Below are positions 30,271-39,462 of a stretch of 64,000 nucleotides of DNA, piece after piece. The position numbers and the translations under genes were made by a program. This stretch comes from Bremerella sp. P1 (lineage in GTDB: Bacteria > Planctomycetota > Planctomycetia > Pirellulales > Pirellulaceae). Position 1 is the first letter of the stretch. Every line of letters starts with the position of its first letter. The notes below the pieces were generated by a model. It saw nothing but the letters and a program-made list of their open reading frames with translations. It was not told the origin of the DNA and did no database searches. Location: positions 1,364,001-1,428,000 of the forward strand of contig NZ_CP118164.1 in NCBI RefSeq assembly GCF_028748185.1, read 5' to 3'.

Positions 30271-30288
30271 GGTGTCTTCCAGGAAAAA

Positions 30289-31266
30289 CTAAGCAGGCTG
30301 TTTCTTGGCGTCGAGAACGGCTCGCTGCAATTGTTGCATCGTGACGATGCCGATCGGTACGCCGCTACGGCTAACTACCTTGGCCATCAATTCGCCCGTG
30401 CTATGCAACTGGGTGATGGCCGAGATACAACTATCGCTCGCTTTGACTTCAGGAAGCGGGTGATAATTCTCGATCTCTTCGCCAGTTCCCATATAGAGGT
30501 CGCAGATACGCACGTATCCAATCGGAACCGTTCGCTTGCCTTGTGTTTCAACGATCGGAATGACCGAGATCTGCTTTCGCTTGGCCACACGAATGAGGCT
30601 GTTCACCTTGGAACCGATTTTGGCGGTCCATACTCGCGAAAGGGGTGTAGAAATGGATGTCACCCGTCGATTAGCCACCCCAAACACGCCTTGAGCAACT
30701 CGCCGCTGAGCCTTGTTCAAAATGCCAAACTCTCCTCCTTCTTCCAGGAAGTCTTCGAGCTCCGTCCGAGCCAACGCCAAGCGAACCGTTTCCGGGGATT
30801 CACCCAGCAAGGTTTGCAGGGCTCTGCCTAAGACCCACAAAAGGGCCGAACAGGGAGCAAACAGCACGGTGAAGACAAAGAAGAGCCAGCTCGTTCGACG
30901 CAGTAAAAAGTTGGGCGCCCGATAAAAAAAGTACTTGGGCAGCAGTTCGCCGTAAACGAACAAGAATGGCGCGATCAACAGCGGCAGGGCCATTTCGGCG
31001 GTCGAGCTTCCAGGGAAGGTTGCCTGGGTAAAAAGTACGATCGACAGCGAGACCATGTAGTTGGCGACGTTGTTGCCAATCAGCGTGGTCGCCACAAACA
31101 GTGCCGGGTGATTCGTCAGAAACAGCAAGAAGCGTGACAGCCAGTCTCCACCCAAGCCATCCAAGACTAGGCGAACACGTGTCACGCGATAGAAGCCTGT
31201 TTCCGAGCCACTAAAGAACGCGCTGAGAAATACACCGAGAATGAATAAGAGAAGGATCGTACCCAT
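30289..31266 (-). CDS. CNNM (DUF21) plus CBS membrane protein
   Basis: 325 residues. A CNNM/DUF21 transmembrane domain occupies about 1-150 (SAFFSGSETGFYRVTRVRL; IGNNVANYMVSL; GELLPKYFF), which in relatives moves or regulates magnesium and other divalent cations. CBS repeats follow (about 205-320: SISTPLSRVWTAKIG ... GIVTMQQLQRAVL). The CorC/HlyC C-terminal domain seen in the next gene is absent. Its ATG is four bases after the stop of the upstream gene and shares its ribosome-binding region, so the two are translationally coupled and may form a heteromer. Confidence 0.9.
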   Translation of the reverse strand: MGTILLLFILGVFLSAFFSGSETGFYRVTRVRLVLDGLGGDWLSRFLLFLTNHPALFVATTLIGNNVANYMVSLSIVLFTQATFPGSSTAEMALPLLIAPFLFVYGELLPKYFFYRAPNFLLRRTSWLFFVFTVLFAPCSALLWVLGRALQTLLGESPETVRLALARTELEDFLEEGGEFGILNKAQRRVAQGVFGVANRRVTSISTPLSRVWTAKIGSKVNSLIRVAKRKQISVIPIVETQGKRTVPIGYVRICDLYMGTGEEIENYHPLPEVKASDSCISAITQLHSTGELMAKVVSRSGVPIGIVTMQQLQRAVLDAKKQPA

Positions 31267-31270
31267 GGCG

Positions 31271-32527
31271 TCATTCTTCCTCCTGACGCATGGTCAATCG
31301 AACCAGGATATGCCCTTCGGAGTGCTGTTCCACGACCTCAAAATGGAACGGCCCCCACTCGACGACATCTTCAACTTCTGGAATGCGTTCCAGTTCTTCC
31401 TGCAAAATACCGTTGATCGTAGCGTGCCGTGTGTCTGGCAGTTCCAGCTCAAAGTGCTTCGCCAGGCGGCGCACGCTGGTCATGCCGGAGACCAGGTAGG
31501 CACCATCTTCCTGCTCTTCAAATGTCTTTCGTTGAAGGATACGCTCGCTGCGGCCATGCGTGTACGAGAAGATGGTTTCCATCATGTCCCGCAGTGTGAT
31601 CACGCCAATCGTTTCGCCTAGCTCATTGACCACCGCGGCCACTTCGTTCTCGGTGGACATCATTTGCTGGAATACTTCCGAGGCCTTGGCACACCAGGGG
31701 AAGACCAACACTTCCTGGGCGTAATCCTCCAGGTTGTCCTGCGGCAGCTCCGTTGCATCAACCAAGTTAATCGCGCTGACGACGTCGTCTCCTTGCTCGT
31801 CGGAAATAAGCAGATACCCACTGGGCGTCAGCTCGGCATCAAGGTCTTTCAGCGATACAGGCGGATGAAACATCTTGAAACGCATTCGCGGCCGCATCAT
31901 TTCCTGAGCCAGCGAATCGGACAAGCCGACGATTCCTCGCAGGGCCATCTCTTCCTGCTCAAGCACCGTGCTGCTTTGCATCGACATCTGGATCGCGCGT
32001 TCCAGATCGGAAACCTGCATATAAGGTTCCGCTTCAAAACGCGGCCAGATCAAACGCTGCGAAAGCGTGCTTACGCCACGCATCACCGGGCGAATTGGAT
32101 CGATAACGCGGACCGCAAAGGCGATCGGCACAGCCAGGAACGCAGCCAACGTCGGAGCACGCAGCACCGCCAGACTCTTAGGGAGCATTTCGCTGAAGAA
32201 GATGATCACCAGCAGCGAGAGCGTGGAAAACACGGTGGCATAGGTCGCTCCAACCGTATTTTGCAGACGCAGCCCCACGATCGAAGCGACCGCGAAGTAG
32301 GCCACATTGACCATCAGGTTCCAAAAGAGGATGGCCGAAAGTAGTCGGTCCGGATCGCTTAACAGAGAGGCTGCGGCACGCTGAGCCGTCGTTCCCTTGC
32401 GGAAGCGTTTGCGATCTTCCAACTTCAAATAGAAGAAGGCCGCTTCCGATGCGGAAAACATCCCAGAGCAGGCGACCAACAGCAGCATTGCTACCAACCA
32501 GGGTGCAATGGCCACAATGACGTCCAA
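31271..32527 (-). CDS. CNNM/CorC-type membrane protein with CBS and CorC_HlyC domains
   Basis: 418 residues from a TTG with an excellent AAGGAG site seven bases before it. DUF21 transmembrane domain at about 1-170 (GMFSASEAAFFYLKLEDRKRF; FFSEMLPKSLAVLRAP), two CBS repeats at about 205-330 (EMMRPRMRFKMF; GVITLRDMMETIF) and a CorC/HlyC domain at the end (DGAYLVSGMTSVRRLAKHFEL ... EGHILVRLTM). Relatives are annotated as hemolysin-like or Mg/Co efflux proteins; the physiological role is divalent-cation efflux or its control. First gene of the leftward set. Confidence 0.93.
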   Translation of the reverse strand: MDVIVAIAPWLVAMLLLVACSGMFSASEAAFFYLKLEDRKRFRKGTTAQRAAASLLSDPDRLLSAILFWNLMVNVAYFAVASIVGLRLQNTVGATYATVFSTLSLLVIIFFSEMLPKSLAVLRAPTLAAFLAVPIAFAVRVIDPIRPVMRGVSTLSQRLIWPRFEAEPYMQVSDLERAIQMSMQSSTVLEQEEMALRGIVGLSDSLAQEMMRPRMRFKMFHPPVSLKDLDAELTPSGYLLISDEQGDDVVSAINLVDATELPQDNLEDYAQEVLVFPWCAKASEVFQQMMSTENEVAAVVNELGETIGVITLRDMMETIFSYTHGRSERILQRKTFEEQEDGAYLVSGMTSVRRLAKHFELELPDTRHATINGILQEELERIPEVEDVVEWGPFHFEVVEQHSEGHILVRLTMRQEEE

Positions 32528-32587
32528 CCCGCCGCTCCTTTCCGATAAATCGTTGTTGCGAATCTACGCTTAAATATCGAAGCGAGA

Positions 32588-34462
32588 CTAGTCCTCGTCG
32601 TTACCAGAACGACGACCGACCTCGATGTCGAACTGACTGATGGCTGGAATCAGCATCGCAATGGTCGTGAAACCGTAAGCAAGTGCTGTCGCCAAAGCCA
32701 CCTCAAATCCTTTACCCAGCAGAAAACTAACGATCGCAAAAAACGAGATGCCGGGTAGCAGCAGCGTCGCGGTAAGGATCGCAGGGGAAGGATTTCGATG
32801 ACCGATGGCCACGTACAAGCCCAAACCGCCCCCAGCGACAAAGCCCAGGAAGGGGAACAACTGAAAGTGGAAGGACTCGGTAAAACTAATCATCAGCAGG
32901 ATACACGTTATCACGCCGAGAAACAAAAAGAAGACCGTCCCCAGGCTCACACCAATCGCCGTCCGGCTGTTGGCGTACGTCATTCCGCAATGCAGCCCAA
33001 GCATCGTGACAAAGAAATACATCACTACCAGGCCAGCACTTACAAAGATAAAGCTATCCAGTTGCATGGCCCCGGCAATCCAGAGATATGCCGTGACCGC
33101 CAGAGGTGCCAGGATCATTTCACGCGTGACCCACATCACGCCCCACAGCTTCCCGAAGGTAAATTCTTTAGGCGTCAGGTCGGTCACCAGCAATAAATCG
33201 AGGGCCTGACCGTCGCGCTCATTCGTCACGGAAGTTACGGCCAACGCGTTCACGATCACCAAGCTGATCAGGTAGAGCGGAACGATCCCCCAGGCAATCG
33301 GCGGAATCGTCGTGCCAAGTTGGTCGCCACGGTAAACGGCGGTACCAGCGGCAACCATGCTATAGAGCATGTACGTCGCAGCCAACGCTAGAGCCAGGTA
33401 GACAAACTTGATGATCAACACCTTACGGCCATAGGCCCACGTCTGCGTTTCTCGCCACAGAATTGGGTTCTCCCAAACCTGGCGGTGATCGATCTTGACC
33501 TCGGTGGTTCGGGCGTCGACATGGCCGGAACGGCGTTGTTCGTTGGCGGCGTTCTGGTCGGCGGCCTCGTCCAACTTGGCCATATCGTGCTCAGCGCCCC
33601 AGATGCTCTCTTCGAGTTGCTTCGCTTCCATCTCCTTGCCGCGTCGGGCCTCCCGAGATGGGTTCCAGACACGGACCAAGGCGATCGCGATGCCGTTCAT
33701 GATCACAATCCCGAACGACATGATCAGAACATGCAGGCCAATGACGCCTCCAATCGATGCCAGGTTTCCTTCGGCTGCTGGAAACGGATTGGCGGCCTCC
33801 ATCACAGCCCAGATCGGGTTGATGGCAGTTGCCCAATCGGCGGCCGAAATTCCCAGCAGACGGTCAAACAACACCCGCTGGGAAACAACAACACTAAACC
33901 CGAGCAGTACTGTCACTAACATGGCGGTCAGTGCGAGCGTCTGGAATGTCTTTTCTCGCCACAGGGCGATCGTGCTTCCGATGCTTCCGGCAGCGAGCGC
34001 GGTGATGAAGGTCACCAGCAAAACGCGGAATACCTGGCCCGCCGAGACCCCACCAAAAAGAAAGAGTGCACAGAACACGGGAGCCGCAGCCATGATCAGC
34101 GCGAAAACGTTAATCAGGCTGGCCAGCATCTTGCCGAGAACCAACTCCGAATTGTTGAGCCGGGTCATCAGTAGCAGAATCAGTGTCTTGCGGTCCTTTT
34201 CCTGGGCCACCGCCCCTGCTGCACTAAACGCAGCGAAGAAGATCACCAGGCAAAGCTGGATCGGAGCCAGAATATGGAAAATGCTTGCTCCGAAGCGTGC
34301 CATATCTCCAACGCTGGCAATCACTTGTGTTCCGGCAAGAACCAACCATGCGGTGCACATCAATAGGAATAACGCCGCCACGTAGACCGCGCGGTAGACG
34401 TAAAACTTACTGCGACGCGGCGTTACGGCCGCTTCACGGGTAAAAACCGGACCGATAAACAA
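32588..34462 (-). CDS. double ABC-2-type permease
   Basis: 624 residues from a TTG with GGGAG upstream. The protein is a tandem of two ABC-2-type membrane halves. In each half the same cytoplasmic motif occurs after a pair of membrane helices: AQEKDRKTLILLLMTRLNNSELVLGK in the first and NERDGQALDLLLVTDLTPKEFTFGK in the second (shown here as E-D-R/Q-L-L-L-x-T-x-L-E-GK). The linker is charged (about 275-325). Such proteins form the channel of an ABC exporter; no ATP-binding partner is next to it, so the ATPase must be encoded elsewhere. The gene's end is 61 bases upstream of the CNNM pair on the same strand. Confidence 0.88.
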   Translation of the reverse strand: MFIGPVFTREAAVTPRRSKFYVYRAVYVAALFLLMCTAWLVLAGTQVIASVGDMARFGASIFHILAPIQLCLVIFFAAFSAAGAVAQEKDRKTLILLLMTRLNNSELVLGKMLASLINVFALIMAAAPVFCALFLFGGVSAGQVFRVLLVTFITALAAGSIGSTIALWREKTFQTLALTAMLVTVLLGFSVVVSQRVLFDRLLGISAADWATAINPIWAVMEAANPFPAAEGNLASIGGVIGLHVLIMSFGIVIMNGIAIALVRVWNPSREARRGKEMEAKQLEESIWGAEHDMAKLDEAADQNAANEQRRSGHVDARTTEVKIDHRQVWENPILWRETQTWAYGRKVLIIKFVYLALALAATYMLYSMVAAGTAVYRGDQLGTTIPPIAWGIVPLYLISLVIVNALAVTSVTNERDGQALDLLLVTDLTPKEFTFGKLWGVMWVTREMILAPLAVTAYLWIAGAMQLDSFIFVSAGLVVMYFFVTMLGLHCGMTYANSRTAIGVSLGTVFFLFLGVITCILLMISFTESFHFQLFPFLGFVAGGGLGLYVAIGHRNPSPAILTATLLLPGISFFAIVSFLLGKGFEVALATALAYGFTTIAMLIPAISQFDIEVGRRSGNDED

Positions 34463-34630
34463 GTCCAGACTCCCAAACAGGTTACGTGATATTGGGGAAA
34501 CGAATCATTATAACACGGGCAGGTAAAACGAAACCCTTCGCTTGTTCCGCCGGTTCAATTTAAGCGAATCTTCGTAATTTGGGCGAATCGGAAAAGGTAC
34601 CAGCCTCGATTTCGTCTGGCTAATCTTAGG

Positions 34631-34661
34631 GGATTATTTTTCGGAAATGAGACAATAATCC
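34631..34661. promoter_or_regulatory. inverted repeat upstream of the sigma factor gene
   Basis: GGATTATT at 34631-34638 and AATAATCC at 34654-34661 form an 8-bp perfect inverted repeat with a 15-base centre, about 50 bases before the TTG start of the sigma factor gene. It could be an operator or a leader hairpin. Function inferred from position only. Confidence 0.35.
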
Positions 34662-34712
34662 GCACACCTCATCTCTCTTACTCTTAGATGCCACTTGGCG
34701 ACCGTGGCGTGA

Positions 34713-35261
34713 TTGGACATCAAGGCGTTGACTTCACCTGTACCCCAGCGGCTTAGCGAAGCCGAGATAGCCGATTTGCATGCACTCCATGCGGAAGAGC
34801 TGCGCAGGTTCCTGTGGGGTGTTGTCGGGGAAGCAAGCCTGGTCCAAGACATCATCCAGACTACCTTTCGTAAGCTGGTCGAAGTCGGTCACGAAACGCA
34901 AGTCGAGAGTCGCAAGGCTTGGCTTTTCCAGGTCGCCTATCGCGAAGCCCTCGCCCAACGCCGGCGAAGTGCAACGCAAAAGAGGGTGTTGGAAAACCTC
35001 CAAGAAGATTCACACCGAAATAATGATGGTCTGCTGACCGATCCCCTGGTCGCCCAGGAAACGGTCGATTCGGTTCGCCAGGCCATCGAAGAGCTTTCGC
35101 CGGAACTCAAGCAGGTCCTGCGAATGCGAATTTACGAAGACAAAACGTTCGCCGAAATCGCACAAGAGCTCGACATTCCGTTGGGCACGGCACTCGGGCG
35201 AATGCGGAACGCGATGAGCAAGCTGCGCGGCAAGTTAGCTTGGATCGAGCGTGAACGCTAA
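34713..35261 (+). CDS. ECF-type RNA polymerase sigma factor
   Basis: 182 residues from a TTG at 34713; a GTG nine bases upstream runs into TGA, so it cannot be used. Region 2 is recognised in LVQDIIQTTFRKLVEVG and SRKAWLFQVAYREAL, and region 4 at the end in LSPELKQVLRMRIYEDKTFAEIAQELDIPLGTALGRMRNA (helix-turn-helix). The gene is followed 20 bases later by a membrane anti-sigma-type gene and then by secreted-protein genes on the same strand. It is likely to direct the polymerase to envelope genes when released. No target promoter sequence can be proven here. Confidence 0.93.
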   Translation: MDIKALTSPVPQRLSEAEIADLHALHAEELRRFLWGVVGEASLVQDIIQTTFRKLVEVGHETQVESRKAWLFQVAYREALAQRRRSATQKRVLENLQEDSHRNNDGLLTDPLVAQETVDSVRQAIEELSPELKQVLRMRIYEDKTFAEIAQELDIPLGTALGRMRNAMSKLRGKLAWIERER

Positions 35262-35281
35262 CCTCAACTCACTCAGCAGAT

Positions 35282-35866
35282 ATGAATCGTAGCATCGAAC
35301 AGAACGAACACTCCGCAGACGACGACCGCTTCCTGGAAGCGGTGCGGTATCTCCTGGACGAAATGTCCGTGGAAGAGGCCGAAGGGTTTGAAGCGGACTT
35401 GGCCGTCGATCAATCGCTCCGAGAACTATTGTCGGAAGCCGTTCTGATCGCTCAGGCAAGCTACCAGGCGAATGTGCCTCAAACCGTTTCCAAGGAGCTC
35501 GTTGAGGTCGCCTCACCCAGCGATGATGCTCCTGGAAACGGGTTTTCGCTTCGCGTTTTGCTGTCGTTAGCTGCTGGCCTGCTTTTGCTTATTGCGAGTA
35601 GCCTTGCCCTGGTTGTTTGGTCAGGCGGAGGATCGCAAATGGCGGAACGCACTGCCAACGAAGAAGACACCCAACTTGCCGCTGTCTGGGTCGAACGTAA
35701 CGAAGTCAACAACGATGTTATGGCCGAGCAGTGGGCCGAACTGCCCGAGGACGAAGACGAGTTCTTTGATCAGTTGTTGGTTAGCACCCCAGAGAATCCT
35801 CCGAGTTGGATGCTCAAAGCTTTGGCTGCCCAGCAGGAAACCGAATCCGAGTCACCGGCTCTCTAA
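35282..35866 (+). CDS. membrane anti-sigma factor-like protein
   Basis: 194 residues. The N-terminal cytoplasmic part (1-85) has the pattern of anti-sigma domains (EAVRYLLDEMSVEEAEGFEADLAVDQSLRELLSEAV); the zinc HxxxCxxC motif is not present, so it is not of the ZAS type. A transmembrane helix follows at about 91-113. The C-terminal part outside (115-194) is acidic and short, with DEDEFFDQLL near the end. It probably holds the sigma factor at the membrane. Assignment by gene order plus helical N-terminus. The ribosome-binding site is weak, fitting coupled translation. Confidence 0.85.
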   Translation: MNRSIEQNEHSADDDRFLEAVRYLLDEMSVEEAEGFEADLAVDQSLRELLSEAVLIAQASYQANVPQTVSKELVEVASPSDDAPGNGFSLRVLLSLAAGLLLLIASSLALVVWSGGGSQMAERTANEEDTQLAAVWVERNEVNNDVMAEQWAELPEDEDEFFDQLLVSTPENPPSWMLKALAAQQETESESPAL

Positions 35867-35905
35867 CCACTCTTCCCAGAAGACTACCTTCCCGTTTCGT
35901 ACGTT

Positions 35906-36553
35906 ATGAATATTGCCTGGCGAACGCTCTGCATCCTCCTCACCGCTTGCCTGGCAGCGTCTATCTCGCTGTCTTGGCCAGGGACGGCCGTCGCACAAGA
36001 CCGAACGACGCCCGTCTCGGCAGTTAAGCCGGATAATGGTCGTCGACAAGTCGCTCAGGCCCCCGTCAGCGATCAGCGAATCTCGCTCGAGGAACGCAAA
36101 CGCCGTGAAGAAGTCGCACTGGCCTTCGCGAAGAAACATCACCCAGAACTCGAGAAACTTCTCCGACAGCTTCGGGGTATGGATCAAAAGGAATACGCCA
36201 AGGCTGTTCGGGAACTGTACCGCGTGAGCGAACGACTAAGCCCCCTCGAGTCGCGTGCTCCTCGTTTCTACGAAGTGCAACTCGATTTATGGAAGGCAAA
36301 CAGCAGTGCTACCTTGCTGGCGGCTCGACTGCAATTGAACCCTGGCAACGAAGACCTTCGCCAGGAATTCCGAGCAGCACTTTTACGGAAATTTGAAACA
36401 CAAAAGCGCGTCAATGAAGAAGAACTCGTACGGGCTCGAGAACGTGTCCAACGTTTAGAGCAGAACCTCGAACGCTTGGAACGAGACGGCCCGCAAATGA
36501 TCGAGCGGCAACTGCGTCAGCTGACGCCGAAGAATCGATCTAATACCCAGTAA
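35906..36553 (+). CDS. secreted coiled-coil protein of the sigma block
   Basis: 215 residues with a signal peptide (CILLTACLAASISLSW ... AVAQ). A Lys/Arg/Glu-rich helical protein follows: HPELEKLLRQLRGMDQKEYAKAVRELYRVSERL and a long C-terminal coiled coil (FETQKRVNEEELVRARERVQRLEQNLERLE). It is likely to be a periplasmic scaffold or binding protein. Lies directly after the anti-sigma gene (39 bases) and 86 bases before the DUF1549/1553 gene. No family recognised. Confidence 0.82.
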   Translation: MNIAWRTLCILLTACLAASISLSWPGTAVAQDRTTPVSAVKPDNGRRQVAQAPVSDQRISLEERKRREEVALAFAKKHHPELEKLLRQLRGMDQKEYAKAVRELYRVSERLSPLESRAPRFYEVQLDLWKANSSATLLAARLQLNPGNEDLRQEFRAALLRKFETQKRVNEEELVRARERVQRLEQNLERLERDGPQMIERQLRQLTPKNRSNTQ

Positions 36554-36639
36554 ATCGTTGGGTGCCAGTCGCACCTCAAAGCAAATAAACCAAACCACAG
36601 CTCATGACATCCCATCACTACGCGAAGGATAGCAATTTC

Positions 36640-39393
36640 ATGAACGCCACTTTCGCTCGTTTATGTCTCTCGTTATTCGTACCGGCAATCGCTTTGGCGA
36701 CCGTGGCCCCGCTTTCCGCGGAATCGCTCGCTGACAGCAAGACTTCCGGTGAAGTCATGCCGACGCTCATCGAGCGGTTTACGCCTGAAGACGTCGAAGA
36801 AACGCCTGACTTCCAAAAGCACGTCTCGCCCTTGATGGGCCGCTTGGGCTGCAATGGCCGCAGCTGCCACGGTTCGTTCCAAGGACGCGGTGGGTTCATC
36901 CTCTCGTTGTTCGGCTACGACTTCAAAGCGGACCATGCCGCAATTACCGAGGGAGACAATGCCCGGGTCGATACCGACTCACCGGACGAAAGCATGCTCA
37001 TCTACAAGCCGACGGATGAAGACATGCACGAGGGTGGTAAACGTTACGAACTGAATAGCTGGGAACACCGCGTCCTGCATAACTGGATCAAGGGTGGTGC
37101 GCAATTCGACTCGTCGAACGTCGCCATTCTCAACAAGTTGGAAGTCACGCCGGAAGAAATCGTCTTTGGCGATAAGGACCAAACAGAACCACTTCGCGTC
37201 GTGGCCCACTGGGCTGATGGCACCAAGGAAGACGTCACCCCGCTATGCCGCTTTACAACCAACGACGACCAGGTCGCTGAGATCAACGGCGACGGAATCG
37301 TGACCAGCCGAGAAGCTGGCGACACGCATGTCGTGGTAGCCTACGACAAAGCCGTTGTTGCGATTCCTGTTCTACGTCCGGTCAGCAAGTTGATCGGTGA
37401 CAAATACCCAACCGTTCCTACCCCCACCACGATTGACCAGCTGGTCGTTCAGAAACTGAAAAAACTGGGTATTGTTCCCTCTGAATTGTCATCCGACGAA
37501 CAGTTCCTCCGCCGCGTGAGCCTCGACATCGCCGGGACGCTCCCCTCGCCAAGCGAGATCCGCGAGTTCGTGGCCGACAAGGACCCCAACAAGCGCGAAA
37601 AGAAGATTGATCAGTTGCTGGATACGCCTGCCTACGTCGCCAAGATGACCACTTTGCTGTGCGACATCACCGGCAACAACGATCAGCAACTCGTCAACGT
37701 ATCACCCATGCGAGTCGGTCCGGCCCAGGAATGGTACGACTGGATCTACGACCGCGTTGAGAAGAACGTTCCGTACGACCAAATCGCCGGCGGTATCATT
37801 CTCGCACGTAGTCGCCTGGAAGGTGAAAGCTACCGTGAGTACTGCGAAGAAATGAGCGATATGTATCGCGATGGAGGCAGCTTTGCCGACCGCGAATCGA
37901 TGACGCACTACTGGGCTCGCCGAGAATTCCGTCAGCCGGAAGAACGGGCCATCGCCTTTGCGTATGCCTTCATGGGCGTGCGAATTCAATGTGCCCAGTG
38001 CCATAAGCACCCGTTCGACGTCTGGTCGAAAAATGACTTCGACGAGTTCAAGACCTTCTTCACCGGTGCTCGCTTTGCCACTCAGCCTCCTCGTTTCGAC
38101 CGAGATGGCTTTGCTCAGTACGAACAGATTCTGGAAAAACTCGATATCGACAAGAGTCTTCGTGGCAACCAGCAGCGACGTGAATTCGCGAAGGAACTAC
38201 GCAACGGCAAGACCGTTCCTTTCCCAGAACTCGTTGTCATGCCGGTAAGCAACATCAGCCGCAATTCCAAAACCAACAAGAATCGCAAAGGCTTGCCGTC
38301 GCGTTCGCCGGAAGCACGCGTTTTGGGCGAAGAGGCGATCGACCTTCGCGACTACGAAGACGTACGTGAGCCTGTGATGGAATGGCTTCGCCAGAAGGAC
38401 AATCCTTACTTCGCTCGGGCCATTGTCAATCGTATCTGGGCGACCTACTTCAGCGTGGGTATCGTCCATCCGACCGACGACTTGAGCCTGGGTAATCCTC
38501 CGAGCAACGAACCTCTGCTGGATTATCTGGCCAAAGGTTTTGTCGAGAACAACTACGACCTGAAGTGGGTTCATCGCGAAATCGCCCTGAGCCGTACATA
38601 TCAGCTCTCGTGGGTTCCCAACGAAACCAATCGTCTCGACACACGAAATTTCAGCCGATCTGTTCCGCGCCGTCTGCCAGCCGAAGTCGCCTACGACATC
38701 ATTCAGCAGGCCACCGCCGGGGACGACTCGATGGAAACCTACCTGACCAACATTGAAGACCGTGCCATTTCGATCCCCGGCACGCGTATTCAAGGGAATG
38801 CTTCCTACCCGCTGCAGATCTTCGGACGTAGCGAACGGGCCAGCAACTGTGACTGCGATCGCAGCATGGAAGCAACGCTCCTGCAAACCGTCTTCCTGCA
38901 AAACGACTTTAGCCTGCATGCCTCGATGGCCAGCGGCAACAGCTGGATTGGTCAGGTTCAAAAGTCGATGAAACCTGCAATCGATAAGAAGTCGACCGAA
39001 GTCGGCAGAATTCAAGCGCAGATCAAACGCTTGTACGAGCAAATGGGCAACGCTCGAGAATATGCCGAACGTTTGGCTGCCAAGGGAGACCAGAAGCGGG
39101 CAAAAGAGATCCGCCAGAAACTGGCTGCTGGCAAGAAACGTTTAGATACCTTGCGAGCCCAACTAGAAAGAGCAAAAGCTCAAGAAAAGGAAGAAGAGGC
39201 CGATCCGATCGCGTTCGATTCACCTGCCGACATGGTGACCGAGGCCTATCTCCGGACGCTTAGCCGTGAGCCAAGCGAAAAGGAAATGACCATTTCCTTG
39301 GAGCACATGCGAAGCGCCGAACAGCCCGTCGATGGTCTGCACGACCTGATGTGGGCACTTTTGAACACGAAAGAGTTCATCGTCAATCACTAA
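36640..39393 (+). CDS. DUF1549/DUF1553 cytochrome-c-like secreted protein
   Basis: 917 residues from the ATG at 36640, which has AAGGA before it; an ATG 12 codons earlier lacks one. Signal peptide (LCLSLFVPAIALATVAPLSAES). An N-terminal haem-like motif is CNGRSCH (71-77, CX4CH). A bacterial Ig-like (Big_2) domain follows near 165-230 (TNDDQVAEINGDGIVTSREAGDTHVVVAY), then DUF1549 with CAQCH (451-455) in IQCAQCHKHPFDVW, and DUF1553 (NPYFARAIVNRIWATYF; LSRTYQLSW; ILHTSLSREPS-like end). A coiled coil is inserted near 800-855. The family is typical of planctomycetes and verrucomicrobia and is thought to act at the surface; its reaction is unknown. Almost always paired with DUF1501, as here. Confidence 0.93.
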   Translation: MNATFARLCLSLFVPAIALATVAPLSAESLADSKTSGEVMPTLIERFTPEDVEETPDFQKHVSPLMGRLGCNGRSCHGSFQGRGGFILSLFGYDFKADHAAITEGDNARVDTDSPDESMLIYKPTDEDMHEGGKRYELNSWEHRVLHNWIKGGAQFDSSNVAILNKLEVTPEEIVFGDKDQTEPLRVVAHWADGTKEDVTPLCRFTTNDDQVAEINGDGIVTSREAGDTHVVVAYDKAVVAIPVLRPVSKLIGDKYPTVPTPTTIDQLVVQKLKKLGIVPSELSSDEQFLRRVSLDIAGTLPSPSEIREFVADKDPNKREKKIDQLLDTPAYVAKMTTLLCDITGNNDQQLVNVSPMRVGPAQEWYDWIYDRVEKNVPYDQIAGGIILARSRLEGESYREYCEEMSDMYRDGGSFADRESMTHYWARREFRQPEERAIAFAYAFMGVRIQCAQCHKHPFDVWSKNDFDEFKTFFTGARFATQPPRFDRDGFAQYEQILEKLDIDKSLRGNQQRREFAKELRNGKTVPFPELVVMPVSNISRNSKTNKNRKGLPSRSPEARVLGEEAIDLRDYEDVREPVMEWLRQKDNPYFARAIVNRIWATYFSVGIVHPTDDLSLGNPPSNEPLLDYLAKGFVENNYDLKWVHREIALSRTYQLSWVPNETNRLDTRNFSRSVPRRLPAEVAYDIIQQATAGDDSMETYLTNIEDRAISIPGTRIQGNASYPLQIFGRSERASNCDCDRSMEATLLQTVFLQNDFSLHASMASGNSWIGQVQKSMKPAIDKKSTEVGRIQAQIKRLYEQMGNAREYAERLAAKGDQKRAKEIRQKLAAGKKRLDTLRAQLERAKAQEKEEEADPIAFDSPADMVTEAYLRTLSREPSEKEMTISLEHMRSAEQPVDGLHDLMWALLNTKEFIVNH

Positions 39394-39462
39394 AAGAATC
39401 TGAACAGTCCCACTGATAACCGAACACTTCCAACAGCAAACTCCATTCTTAGGATCACCCGT

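Noticed and set aside
36604-36639. Upstream ATG of the DUF1549/1553 gene
   Set aside because: No ribosome-binding site; the ATG at 36640 has AAGGA and begins the signal peptide.
38197-39042. Leftward 281-residue open frame
   Set aside because: Antisense to the DUF1549/1553 gene; no domain or ribosome-binding site.
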